Assembly: GCA_020629335.1 (NCBI GenBank) | Contig: JAHDDN010000205.1 | Span: 1-9,117 of the forward strand | DNA length: 9,117 nt | From: Chitinophagales bacterium | GTDB lineage: Bacteria; Bacteroidota; Bacteroidia; Chitinophagales; UBA2359 | Direction of reading: 5' to 3' | In this document: in pieces, positions 1-5,043 of the stretch | Numbering within the stretch: the first letter of the stretch is position 1 | Layout of the letters: each line of letters opens with the position of its first letter | Program-made: the position numbers and the translations under genes | The notes under the pieces: model-generated | Seen by the model: only the letters and a program-made list of their open reading frames with translations | Told to the model about the DNA's origin: nothing | Databases searched by the model: none

Positions 1-2
1 CG

Positions 3-488
3 TGGCGTTGGTCAATCGAAGGATTAAAAACCGCCGACTATCAAAGCTATAAAGACAGGAACGCAGCAGCAGCTAAAAGAGAGGAGGAGGAGTTGCAAAG
101 CGAAATCTCACAAGCTTTAGAAAAAGCCCAGCTATACGCCCAAATAAAGCCTAAAGCAGCACCCGAAATAAACACGCTCAACAAATTAGATAAAAGGCTT
201 ATAACATGTCCAAAGCCTAGCTTTATAGTATATAAACAGGACACAGACACAAGCCAACAGACAAAACAGACTATTCGACGGGCTAAGTATTCCAAGCAAG
301 CGCCACCGTTGCGAATAGTCCCAAAGCGCCCTAATTTGGGGGCGCTGGATAGTCGCAGCTCCTCCAGCAGATCAGTAACAGCTCCAGCGGCTCCTCCTCC
401 AGTGCTGCGCCATCACATCAAAAATCTAAGATATGCTAAAAATCAGAGTGCAAGCCACGACAGAGGCCGAAGCCAAAGCAGTTATTAA
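3..488 (+). CDS. C-terminal part of an unrecognised plasmid protein (5' end outside window)
   Basis: The reading frame is open from the first complete codon at position 3, with no stop until 486-488, so this is the 3' end of a longer gene. An internal TTG at 93 is not a convincing start, because the frame upstream reads like real protein (WRWSIEGLKTADYQSYKDRN). About 161 residues are visible: a charged, Ala/Glu-rich helical stretch that may form a coiled coil, then a Lys-rich part, then a low-complexity Ser/Pro/Ala tail. That tail is written by two copies of the GCAGC/GGCTCCTCC motif in different codon phases, giving SSSS and APPP. A plasmid mobilisation or replication protein often ends in such a tail, but no catalytic motif is visible, so no function is assigned. 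The stop lies inside the next gene, which starts 56 bp upstream of it. Confidence 0.7.
   Translation, partial: WRWSIEGLKTADYQSYKDRNAAAAKREEEELQSEISQALEKAQLYAQIKPKAAPEINTLNKLDKRLITCPKPSFIVYKQDTDTSQQTKQTIRRAKYSKQAPPLRIVPKRPNLGALDSRSSSSRSVTAPAAPPPVLRHHIKNLRYAKNQSASHDRGRSQSSY
355..401 (+). repeat. Cluster of GCAGC/GGCTCCTCC motif copies inside a gene
   Basis: Two copies of the dispersed motif lie close together: GCAGCTCCTCCA at 355-366 and CAGCTCCAGCGGCTCCTCCT from 379, continuing to CCA at 401. They fall in different codon phases of the same gene, producing Ser runs and then Ala/Pro runs. This suggests that the DNA string, rather than the peptide, is the repeated unit. Confidence 0.7.
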
Positions 489-618
489 GCAACGAAAAGC
501 GGTCTTTCCAGACTTAAATTTTACTTATCCAAAAGAAGGGAACAACCCAAAATACAAAGGCCGTCAAAGCTTTTTTAGTCACGGCTCGAAATATGAAAAG
601 AGCGACACAGGCGACTAG
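433..618 (+). CDS. Small hypothetical protein, 61 residues, overlapping the upstream gene
   Basis: ATG at 433 opens a 61-residue frame in a different phase from the upstream gene, overlapping its last 56 bp. Translation is probably coupled to the upstream gene, since no ribosome-binding site is visible. The N-terminus (MLKIRVQATTEAEAKAVIKQ) has the alternating hydrophobic pattern of a beta strand followed by an Ala/Glu/Lys-rich helix. The C-terminus is polar (FTYPKEGNNPKYKGRQSFF). This beta-alpha layout is common in very small phage and plasmid proteins, but I do not recognise the family. The amphipathic pattern makes a real gene more likely than a chance frame. No strong terminator follows directly. 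Confidence 0.5.
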   Translation: MLKIRVQATTEAEAKAVIKQRKAVFPDLNFTYPKEGNNPKYKGRQSFFSHGSKYEKSDTGD

Positions 619-658
619 GCAACAGCAACTCCAGCAGGGGCAAAAGTTACGGACACAT

Positions 659-667
659 AAAGACCAG
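659..667 (+). repeat. AAAGACCAG element, copy 1, downstream of a stop codon
   Basis: The 9-mer AAAGACCAG lies 41 bp after the stop of the 61-residue gene. A CGGACAC string sits just before it at 650-656. The same 9-mer follows the recombinase gene (3717-3725, again with CGGACAC upstream) and the 6056-6580 gene (6662-6670). Its function is unknown. Confidence 0.5.
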
Positions 668-690
668 GCGTTTTAGTGTTGGCCATTCGT

Positions 691-704
691 AGAGATCAGC
701 AACG
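691..704 (+). repeat. 14-bp direct repeat, left copy (possible attachment or target site)
   Basis: AGAGATCAGCAACG occurs here and again, identically, at 2392-2405. The two copies bracket the AT-rich minus-strand block that holds the XRE regulator, the membrane protein and the 99-residue gene. The left copy runs straight into a host-type motif (CAGCAACGGCTCCTCCA, 697-713), so it looks like resident sequence. The string TCGTAGAGATCAGCA here also occurs inverted at 2378-2392. Confidence 0.55.
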
Positions 705-777
705 GCTCCTCCAGAATAGCCCCATTTTACGTTTTATTTTTTTAGATACTTTAAAATTACTTTTTCCGTACGGTGAT

Positions 778-825
778 TAACTCTTTTAACTTTCTTCACC
801 AGTTGAGTTACAACAGTTTTTTTTT
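778..825 (+). terminator. Weak terminator-like hairpin
   Basis: TAACTC (778-783) plus AACT (788-791) can pair with AGTT (801-804) plus GAGTTA (805-810). The result is an A/T-rich stem with a 4-nt bulge, followed six bases later by nine T at 817-825. It could end the + strand transcript of the genes before 618. The gap before the T run and the weak stem make this uncertain. Little else is visible between 620 and 845 apart from a direct repeat, the AAAGACCAG element and two copies of the dispersed motif. Confidence 0.25.
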
Positions 826-844
826 ACTATGATAGTATATTGTT

Positions 845-883
845 AAAAAAAAGCCGCCCTTTTTTTTGGATAAGGGCGGCTTT
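845..883 (-). terminator. Strong intrinsic terminator of the minus-strand XRE operon
   Basis: AAAGCCGCCCTT (850-861) pairs perfectly with AAGGGCGGCTTT (872-883) across a 10-nt loop. Read on the minus strand, the GC-rich stem is followed by a run of eight T (the A run at 845-852). It lies about 40 bp beyond the stop of the XRE gene. On the + strand only TTT follows, so termination there would be weak. Confidence 0.85.
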
Positions 884-925
884 ATAAGTTTGGGAACGAA
901 ACACTGAATAAAATAAATAACCTTC

Positions 926-1252
926 TTAAGTAGATTCTACAGGTGTTGAAATATTGAATGCTTTCTTAAAGTTCTCTATAGATTTTGCTAACTCCAATTG
1001 ACTATCCTCTTGGTCAAAATCTACATTATCTAAGTCGCTTTCTCCGTAAGAGACTAATAGTAGAATAGATACGGGAATCATTAGTACTTTCGCTATCTTC
1101 TCTACTTGTTCAATACGAGGGGTTTTAACCCCCTTTTCAATACCTGATATATAAGACTTTGACAAGCCTGTCTTATCTGCCAACTCTTGTTGAGTTAAAT
1201 ATTTAGAGGTTCTTAAACTCTTAATATAGATTCCAATTCGATGAGTTTTCAT
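926..1252 (-). CDS. XRE-family helix-turn-helix transcriptional regulator
   Basis: This encodes a 108-residue DNA-binding protein of the Cro/CI (XRE) type. Residues 6-60 form the five-helix HTH domain. LTQQELADKTGLSKSYISGIEKG (residues 19-41) carries the classical turn, with the recognition helix at about SKSYISGIEKG, and TPRIEQVEKIAKVLMIP is the usual helix 4-5 region. The tail is acidic and then amphipathic, perhaps for dimerisation. I chose ATG 1252 over the in-frame GTG at 1315, because MKTHRIGIYIK is the normal N-terminus for the fold. It is the last gene of a minus-strand group and its start lies inside the preceding gene (32-bp overlap). Likely targets are its own operon, for example the inverted repeats at 1574-1624. 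It resembles small prophage or toxin-antitoxin repressors. A controller-protein role for the restriction operon is possible but unsupported, as it lies about 3 kb from that operon. Confidence 0.9.
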   Translation of the reverse strand: MKTHRIGIYIKSLRTSKYLTQQELADKTGLSKSYISGIEKGVKTPRIEQVEKIAKVLMIPVSILLLVSYGESDLDNVDFDQEDSQLELAKSIENFKKAFNISTPVEST

Positions 1253-1589
1253 AATCACTCTTTTGGTTATTAAAAATATACTTTGAGGTGGCGAATTTAT
1301 TAAAAAACAAATCACTTATAAAAAGTAATAGGCATTGATATACCCATATTATCAATATTGAAAATTGGAAGATCAATTCCTTAATAAAAGCTAACATTGT
1401 AGTATCAGTAGCTTTTTTTAAAACTAAAATTAAAGCATTAATAGCCTCATATAAATCCCTGTTGTGTTTTAGCGAATCAAAGCTGAATCGCAAGAAAATT
1501 ACTTTAGTCATGATTAAAAAGTTTAAAATATTGAAAAATAAAATCGCATATGTGGCATTGGTTGTTGTGTAAAGTAAGATGTCACCCAT
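1221..1589 (-). CDS. Small two-helix membrane protein, unknown function
   Basis: A 122-residue protein with two hydrophobic segments: about residues 12-33 (NATYAILFFNILNFLIMTKV, continuing IFL) and 72-96 (IFQFSILIIWVYQCLLLFIS). A charged region lies between them (RFSFDSLKHNRDLYEA) and a polar tail follows. It is probably an inner-membrane protein. ATG 1589 lies inside one arm of a 13-bp inverted repeat. A second ATG at 1511 would remove the first membrane helix and is less likely. The 3' end overlaps the XRE gene, which suggests coupled translation. Small two-span proteins beside an XRE regulator occur in toxin, immunity and phage-exclusion cassettes, but no family is recognised. Composition is strongly AT-rich, like the rest of this block and unlike the resident genes. 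Confidence 0.6.
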   Translation of the reverse strand: MGDILLYTTTNATYAILFFNILNFLIMTKVIFLRFSFDSLKHNRDLYEAINALILVLKKATDTTMLAFIKELIFQFSILIIWVYQCLLLFISDLFFNKFATSKYIFNNQKSDYENSSNWNLY

Positions 1590-1624
1590 TTCTATATGTT
1601 ACCTATGAATAGGTGACATCTTAC
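1574..1624. promoter_or_regulatory. Nested inverted repeats over the start of the membrane-protein gene
   Basis: GTAAGATGTCACC (1574-1586) is the exact reverse complement of GGTGACATCTTAC (1612-1624). Inside the 25-bp spacer and right arm lies a second palindrome, GTTACCTATGAATAGGTGAC (1598-1617), with arms matching at 7 of 8 positions. The GGTGAC/GTTACC half-site therefore occurs three times within 45 bp. The arm at 1574-1586 contains the first codons of the 122-residue gene. Either an operator for the operon's own XRE protein or an mRNA hairpin that hides the start codon would fit. No T run follows on either strand, so it is unlikely to be a terminator. Confidence 0.6.
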
Positions 1625-1643
1625 AAATGTTACACATTAATGA

Positions 1644-1943
1644 TTATCCTATAAAATCCCAAGCAGCTCTTATAGCTAATCCTCCAAGTGCTTTCTCTGC
1701 AATTTTACATGCAAGAGATTTTTCTCTTTTTGTTGGAGTTGGAGATTTGTCTTTTTCAATAAACTGAATCAGACGTAATGTATCACTCATAAGTGCAAGT
1801 AGCTTATTTTGATTCTCGCTACAAGGATTGTTTTTTTCATTTTCCTTTTCATACATTTCCGCAAAGCGATTTAAAAGGTTGATCGCTTTTGTTGAACGTT
1901 CTACTGGATTATCATTTTCTTTATATATTAACTCATTTGCCAT
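1644..1943 (-). CDS. Hypothetical 99-residue helical protein
   Basis: The predicted protein is mostly helical and soluble: a charged N-terminal half (ERSTKAINLLNRFAEMYEKENEK), a leucine-rich helix (KLLALMSDTLRLIQFIEKD), a basic linker (SPTPTKREKS) and a short amphipathic C-terminal helix (IAEKALGGLAIRAAWDFIG). No enzymatic motif or known family is recognised. ATG 1943 has no Shine-Dalgarno sequence but an A-rich leader, as expected in Bacteroidota. It is the first gene of the minus-strand group that continues, after 54 bp containing inverted repeats, with the two-span membrane protein and the XRE regulator. It could be an antitoxin, immunity or accessory component of that cassette; this is inference from position only. 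Confidence 0.55.
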   Translation of the reverse strand: MANELIYKENDNPVERSTKAINLLNRFAEMYEKENEKNNPCSENQNKLLALMSDTLRLIQFIEKDKSPTPTKREKSLACKIAEKALGGLAIRAAWDFIG

Positions 1944-2103
1944 TTTTACTGATTTTTAAATTAGTTTTCCTACAGGAATTAAAATACGCAGGCATTAATT
2001 GAAAATTAGCTAAGGCGGCATCAATTTAAGTGCTAATGTAATTGCTCTCAAAAAGGTTGTTCTATGTTTCATAATTAGGTGTTTATGTATTTAAAATAAC
2101 AGT

Positions 2104-2179
2104 GTTCACTCACAGCAAACAATACTGTATACTACATTATACAATTACAACAGAATAAAAGTTCACTCACAGCAAACAA
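2104..2179. repeat. Pair of 19-bp direct repeats
   Basis: GTTCACTCACAGCAAACAA occurs at 2104-2122 and identically at 2161-2179, with a start-to-start distance of 57 bp. The AT-rich spacer contains GTATAC and TTATAC strings. The pair lies about 160-235 bp upstream of the first gene of the minus-strand block. Possible roles are regulator binding sites, a short iteron pair or the scar of a duplication. Nothing recognisable as a gene lies between 1944 and 2524. Confidence 0.6.
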
Positions 2180-2226
2180 AAAAAAGCCTGTACCACTGAA
2201 CTCGTTTCACATTAGCTTATAGGTTG

Positions 2227-2256
2227 AATGCCTCCATCAATAAGGGGGGCATTTTT
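2227..2256 (+). terminator. Intrinsic terminator with no obvious upstream gene
   Basis: AATGCCTCC (2227-2235) pairs with GGGGGCATT (2245-2253) with one U-G wobble, over a 9-nt loop, followed by a T run (2252-2256). It acts on the + strand, yet all annotated genes between 926 and 1943 run the other way. It may end a small or antisense RNA, shield the recombinase promoter from read-through, or be a relic. Confidence 0.6.
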
Positions 2257-2377
2257 GACTCTCGAAATTAGAAATATAAACAGTTCATTATCAATAATAT
2301 TATTGCACCTTTTTTGATAGGGCATATAACAATTACTTTGAAGCCTCACTTTTTGTGGCACAGGCAATTTTGCCCAA

Positions 2378-2402
2378 TGCTGATCTCTACGAGAGATCAG
2401 CA
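2378..2402. repeat. Perfect palindrome with 11-bp arms and 3-bp centre
   Basis: TGCTGATCTCT (2378-2388) and AGAGATCAGCA (2392-2402) are exact reverse complements around ACG. The site lies about 120 bp upstream of the tyrosine recombinase start. A half of it recurs at 687-704 on the far side of the XRE block, in both direct (AGAGATCAGCAACG) and inverted (TCGTAGAGATCAGCA) register. The structure would suit a recombinase core site or a dimeric repressor operator. Confidence 0.55.
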
Positions 2403-2405
2403 ACG
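2392..2405 (+). repeat. 14-bp direct repeat, right copy (possible attachment or target site)
   Basis: Identical to 691-704 (AGAGATCAGCAACG). It forms the right half of the palindrome at 2378-2402 and lies between the AT-rich XRE block and the recombinase gene. Confidence 0.55.
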
Positions 2406-2425
2406 CCTCTAAACATTCCCTATCA

Positions 2426-2457
2426 TTTGTCTTTGTCTTTCAATTGTCGTACATTCG
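2426..2457 (+). promoter_or_regulatory. Candidate Bacteroidota-type promoter of the recombinase gene
   Basis: TTTG at 2426-2429 is followed, after 20 bases, by TACATTCG at 2450-2457. That matches the -7 consensus TAnnTTTG at all but one fixed position. Transcription would start near 2463, which places the dif-like palindrome (2474-2497) inside a leader of about 60 nt before ATG 2525. Confidence 0.4.
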
Positions 2458-2473
2458 TCATACAGTTAATAAT

Positions 2474-2497
2474 GTCCTATAACTGTTATTATAGGAC
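2474..2497. other. dif-like recombination site
   Basis: GTCCTATAA (2474-2482) and TTATAGGAC (2489-2497) are perfect inverted 9-bp arms around a 6-bp centre CTGTTA. The layout ..TATAA-N6-TTAT.. is that of XerC/XerD sites such as dif, and of plasmid multimer-resolution cores. It lies 27 bp upstream of a tyrosine recombinase gene, so either that enzyme or host XerCD could act on it. An operator for the same gene is the alternative reading. Confidence 0.55.
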
Positions 2498-2524
2498 GCT
2501 AAAAATAAGGCAAATCAAAAACCA

Positions 2525-3664
2525 ATGAAAGTAGTTAAAACCACCACCACCGCCCAAATTCAAAAAGCGCAGCAGCTCCTCCTCCAAGGGGACAAACTCG
2601 AAGCGGCGCACCTTGACCAAAACAGCAAAGTAAACTATCTATCTGATATTAAAGTTTTCAATCAATATTGTGAGGACTACGCACTCCAAGCACTACCAGC
2701 ATCGACCGCAACAATAAAGGCATACATAGCGCACCGAAAAAATAACGGCATCAAATACAGTACAATAAAACGCAATGTATTAGGTATTAGAAAGTGGCAC
2801 CTCCTCAAAGGAGAAGCGGACCCAATTACTGAGAAAATCAAAAACACGCTTAAAGGACTCCGTAAGACTTTACGCAGTGACTCGAATAATAAGCAGCTAA
2901 CAGCCGCCCAAAAGCGTCAAGCCTTAAAACAGATCACTAACAAGAAAGCCGCCGCTTTGAGTTTTCAGAAATTGGAGGAGGCATTGCAAGCAGTTGACGA
3001 AATAAGCGAAAAGCAACCGATTAAGTGCATAAGAGATAAGGCAATACTTAGCCTTTTGTTTTGGGGAGCTTTCAGGCGGTCCGAACTGGCAAGCCTCCAA
3101 GTTTTAGACGTAGCTCGAATCTTTGATAATAGCGGCGTACATTCTCATTATACTATCACTTTAAGAGACGCTAAAAACTTAGAAGATGATAACGACACCA
3201 AAGTGATTCCTTATCAATCTAATGTGGCTATTTGCCCAGCCCGAAAATTAAAGCAGTGGCTCGACCTTAGCGGCTACGGTACTATATTAGCTAACTATGA
3301 AGCGGCGCAGGAACTACTAGAAGAAGCAAAGACAACAGAGGCTAAAAAAGCAGCGCAGCAGCTCCTAAACATGGCAGAACTAAACGACACCTTTTTATTT
3401 CCATCTATGCGAAAAGGTGACAAGCTCCAAGAAGGCAAACCCATCACAGGAAAGACAGTTGATAGACTTGTAAAAAAGTACGCTGGCGCAGGTTTTAGCG
3501 GACATAGCGGACGAGTAGGATTTATTACAGAATCAAAAAGGCAAGGGCTAACAGATAGCCAAATTATGAACCAAAGTTTGCACAAAGTCGCTCGTTCTGT
3601 ACGTCGTTATGATGAATCTAAAAACGATATCAAGCAGAACGCCGCCGCTTTACTTAATGCTTAA
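2525..3664 (+). CDS. Tyrosine recombinase / integrase
   Basis: A 379-residue site-specific recombinase that cuts and rejoins DNA through a phosphotyrosine. Residues about 28-125 form the helical core-binding domain; residues about 145-379 form the catalytic domain. The active-site set is visible: Arg184 (GAFRRSELASL), Lys217 (LRDAKN), His327-x-x-Arg330 (SGHSGRVGF), His353 (LHKVARSV) and Tyr362 (RRYDE), with the normal 9-residue step from His353 to Tyr362. An unusual Ala/Glu/Leu helical insert (about residues 257-286) separates Lys217 from the HxxR box and contains two similar AAQxLL units. The start ATG 2525 has no Shine-Dalgarno sequence. A dif-like palindrome sits in the leader and a strong terminator follows at 3727. 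Plasmid multimer resolution or mobile-element integration are both possible. The single EcoRV-type site of the window (GATATC, 3626-3631) lies near the catalytic Tyr codon. Confidence 0.93.
   Translation: MKVVKTTTTAQIQKAQQLLLQGDKLEAAHLDQNSKVNYLSDIKVFNQYCEDYALQALPASTATIKAYIAHRKNNGIKYSTIKRNVLGIRKWHLLKGEADPITEKIKNTLKGLRKTLRSDSNNKQLTAAQKRQALKQITNKKAAALSFQKLEEALQAVDEISEKQPIKCIRDKAILSLLFWGAFRRSELASLQVLDVARIFDNSGVHSHYTITLRDAKNLEDDNDTKVIPYQSNVAICPARKLKQWLDLSGYGTILANYEAAQELLEEAKTTEAKKAAQQLLNMAELNDTFLFPSMRKGDKLQEGKPITGKTVDRLVKKYAGAGFSGHSGRVGFITESKRQGLTDSQIMNQSLHKVARSVRRYDESKNDIKQNAAALLNA
2567..2586 (+). repeat. 20-bp motif copy inside the recombinase gene
   Basis: GCGCAGCAGCTCCTCCTCCA is identical over all 20 bases to 8077-8096, which lies between genes. 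Here it encodes AQQLLLQ. A shortened copy (GCGCAGCAGCTCCT) recurs in the same gene at 3353-3366. Confidence 0.8.
3626..3631. other. GATATC site
   Basis: This is the only GATATC found by eye in the window. If the neighbouring operon has EcoRV specificity, the site would be cut unless methylated, so the methyltransferase must be active for this replicon to survive. Confidence 0.6.
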
Positions 3665-3716
3665 ATGATTGTTGAATATATACAGCGTGAAGATTTGCGG
3701 ACACTTTACGCCTCAG

Positions 3717-3725
3717 AAAGACCAG
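3717..3725 (+). repeat. AAAGACCAG element, copy 2, downstream of the recombinase
   Basis: AAAGACCAG lies 53 bp after the recombinase stop, preceded by CGGACAC (3698-3704) and directly followed by the terminator. It matches the element after the 61-residue gene (659-667) and after the 6056-6580 gene (6662-6670). Confidence 0.5.
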
Positions 3726-3726
3726 A

Positions 3727-3776
3727 CGCAGCACCTCCTCCATAATCGGAGTAAGTGCTGCGCCTTTTATTTTTCT
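3727..3776 (+). terminator. Intrinsic terminator of the recombinase gene
   Basis: CGCAGCAC (3727-3734) pairs with GTGCTGCG (3755-3762); inside it CTCC (3738-3741) pairs with GGAG (3748-3751). A T-rich tract TTTTATTTTT follows. The left arm, CGCAGCACCTCCTCCA, is itself a copy of the dispersed motif. Confidence 0.8.
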
Positions 3777-3929
3777 TCATCAGAGGATTTATTTTGCTTC
3801 CCTTCAGAAACTCGCAAGTGTTTTTTTATACGCCAAAATTGGAATAATGATTGCAAAACAAGCCCTTAAATATTGTCTATATATTGCGAACCAGTGCAGC
3901 CGCTTCCCCTCTTTTAATTCGCTAAAGAA

Positions 3930-4019
3930 AGGTTTTTATATTTTATTAAACCTAAACCGTAAACAAATTAATAAGAGTTGATTTTTAAGGTCAGCCCATC
4001 AAAGTAGGGCTTAAAAATC
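3930..4019. other. Gene-free stretch with two A/T-rich hairpins
   Basis: The interval 3777-4089 holds no convincing gene. It has AGGTTT/AAACCT (about 3930-3953) and a longer hairpin, GATTTTTAA (3980-3988) with TTAAAAATC (4011-4019) plus inner GCCC/GGGC. The second lies about 70 bp past the methyltransferase stop and may form the 3' end of the minus-strand restriction operon. It has no separate T run, so termination is uncertain. A degenerate motif copy GCAGCCGCTTCCCC is at 3896-3909. Confidence 0.35.
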
Positions 4020-4089
4020 CAAATACGTTTTTTTGCCGATAAAGAGAAATATACCGTTTAGTTAACCTTATTGCTAAATGCTGCTCTTG

Positions 4090-5043
4090 TTAAAATTTAA
4101 GCTCAAGTTGCTTAGGTGTTTTTTGCTTTTTGTTAGTCGTAGTTAATTGTGATTCTCCTTTTAAAATTCTCTGATTCATTTCATTATTAGATAGGCTTTC
4201 ATTTAAGGAAACATTTGAAAGAAGCGCCTCATAGACGGCATTTCTGTTTGATTCTTTCCCGCCCACATGATAAAAATGTTCTTTTGTGGTAACAAAACAA
4301 TCTTTCCATATACTGAAAATATAATCATTTGTTCTATATTTATTGCTCAACCAAGTAGATTGTATAAAAGTAGCACCTGATTTAATTAAACCGTCCTTAA
4401 GTAACATTTCTTCTTCTTCTGACCATGAATCAAAATAATCTACGTGTCGCCCAATATATGGTGGATCAGAATAAACCAAATCTGTTGGTCTTATTTCAGT
4501 AAGTGTATTTGAAAAATCTTGATTTTTGAAAGTAAAATTGCCGTTATCAATTATTTGACTAACATTTTCAACTTGGTTCGTAATTTTAGTAACCAGAGCT
4601 TTAGCAAAACGATTAGGTTTCTTACAAAATGGAACGTTAAATCCTCCTTTTTTATTAAATCGCATCATACCATTAAAGCAGGCTCGACTCAAAAAAAGAA
4701 AGTCCAGAGGGTTCCCCTCATTGTTAAACCTATTTCTTAATTCATAGTAATGTTGTCCGTCAGAATCAAGAAGTTTTTGGCCTTCTTTAATTAGATGGTC
4801 TTTTACTAATGCACTTGTTATTTTTTTTCTTTTTAAAGATTCGTAAAAATTTATAATGTGTGGATTGCTGTCACACATAAGGGACTCCTTAGCCTTAATG
4901 TTAAACCCAACGACTCCAGTCCCCATAAATGGTTCCACCCATCGTTCAAAATCAATATCTTTGACATTTAACGAAATCCAGCTAACAAGCTTGGTCTTAA
5001 TTCCTTGAGATTTAATTGGGGGTACTTGTGTTTTGTTTGTCAT
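4090..5043 (-). CDS. EcoRV-type adenine-N6 DNA methyltransferase (D12 class)
   Basis: This 317-residue enzyme would transfer a methyl group from S-adenosylmethionine to adenine within GATATC, protecting DNA from the companion endonuclease. It is a D12 (Dam-like, alpha-class) protein. Motif I is EPFMGTG (37-43), which binds the cofactor; motif IV is DPPY (193-196), the catalytic loop. The runs VPPIKSQGIKTKLV (7-20), RFNKKGGFNVPFCKKPNRF (128-146), PYIGRHVDYF and KEHFYHVG agree closely with M.EcoRV as I remember it. Length is close to that protein, with a Lys/Gln-rich tail. The start codon overlaps the endonuclease stop (ATGA, 5040-5043), so translation is probably coupled. The gene is AT-rich and free of the local GCAGC..CTCCTCC motif, which suggests acquisition. 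Target specificity is inferred, not shown. Confidence 0.93.
   Translation of the reverse strand: MTNKTQVPPIKSQGIKTKLVSWISLNVKDIDFERWVEPFMGTGVVGFNIKAKESLMCDSNPHIINFYESLKRKKITSALVKDHLIKEGQKLLDSDGQHYYELRNRFNNEGNPLDFLFLSRACFNGMMRFNKKGGFNVPFCKKPNRFAKALVTKITNQVENVSQIIDNGNFTFKNQDFSNTLTEIRPTDLVYSDPPYIGRHVDYFDSWSEEEEMLLKDGLIKSGATFIQSTWLSNKYRTNDYIFSIWKDCFVTTKEHFYHVGGKESNRNAVYEALLSNVSLNESLSNNEMNQRILKGESQLTTTNKKQKTPKQLELKF

Noticed and set aside
322..347. Hairpin AGCGCCC..GGGCGCT as a terminator
   Set aside because: It lies inside a coding frame that continues well past it, and no T run follows.
885..892. TAAGTTTG, a match to the -7 promoter consensus on the + strand
   Set aside because: No -33 box at the right distance, it abuts a terminator, and only minus-strand genes follow.
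926..1252. Controller (C) protein of the restriction-modification operon
   Set aside because: The XRE protein lies about 3 kb from the operon with the recombinase between, and no shared operator sequence was found upstream of the endonuclease gene.
2104..2179. CRISPR array or replication iterons
   Set aside because: Only two repeat units and one spacer, no cas or rep gene nearby; kept as a plain direct repeat.
2212..2403. 63-codon minus-strand open frame
   Set aside because: It spans a + strand terminator and a perfect palindrome, has no protein-like pattern and no start context.
3295..3585. 96-codon minus-strand frame inside the recombinase gene
   Set aside because: It is antisense to the conserved catalytic domain of the recombinase; its low-complexity Ser run only mirrors the GAA/GCA codons of the helical insert.
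3669..3869. 66-codon + strand open frame after the recombinase
   Set aside because: It starts at a non-ATG codon, covers the recombinase terminator hairpin, and its Cys/Ser/Phe-rich composition is that of non-coding AT-rich DNA.
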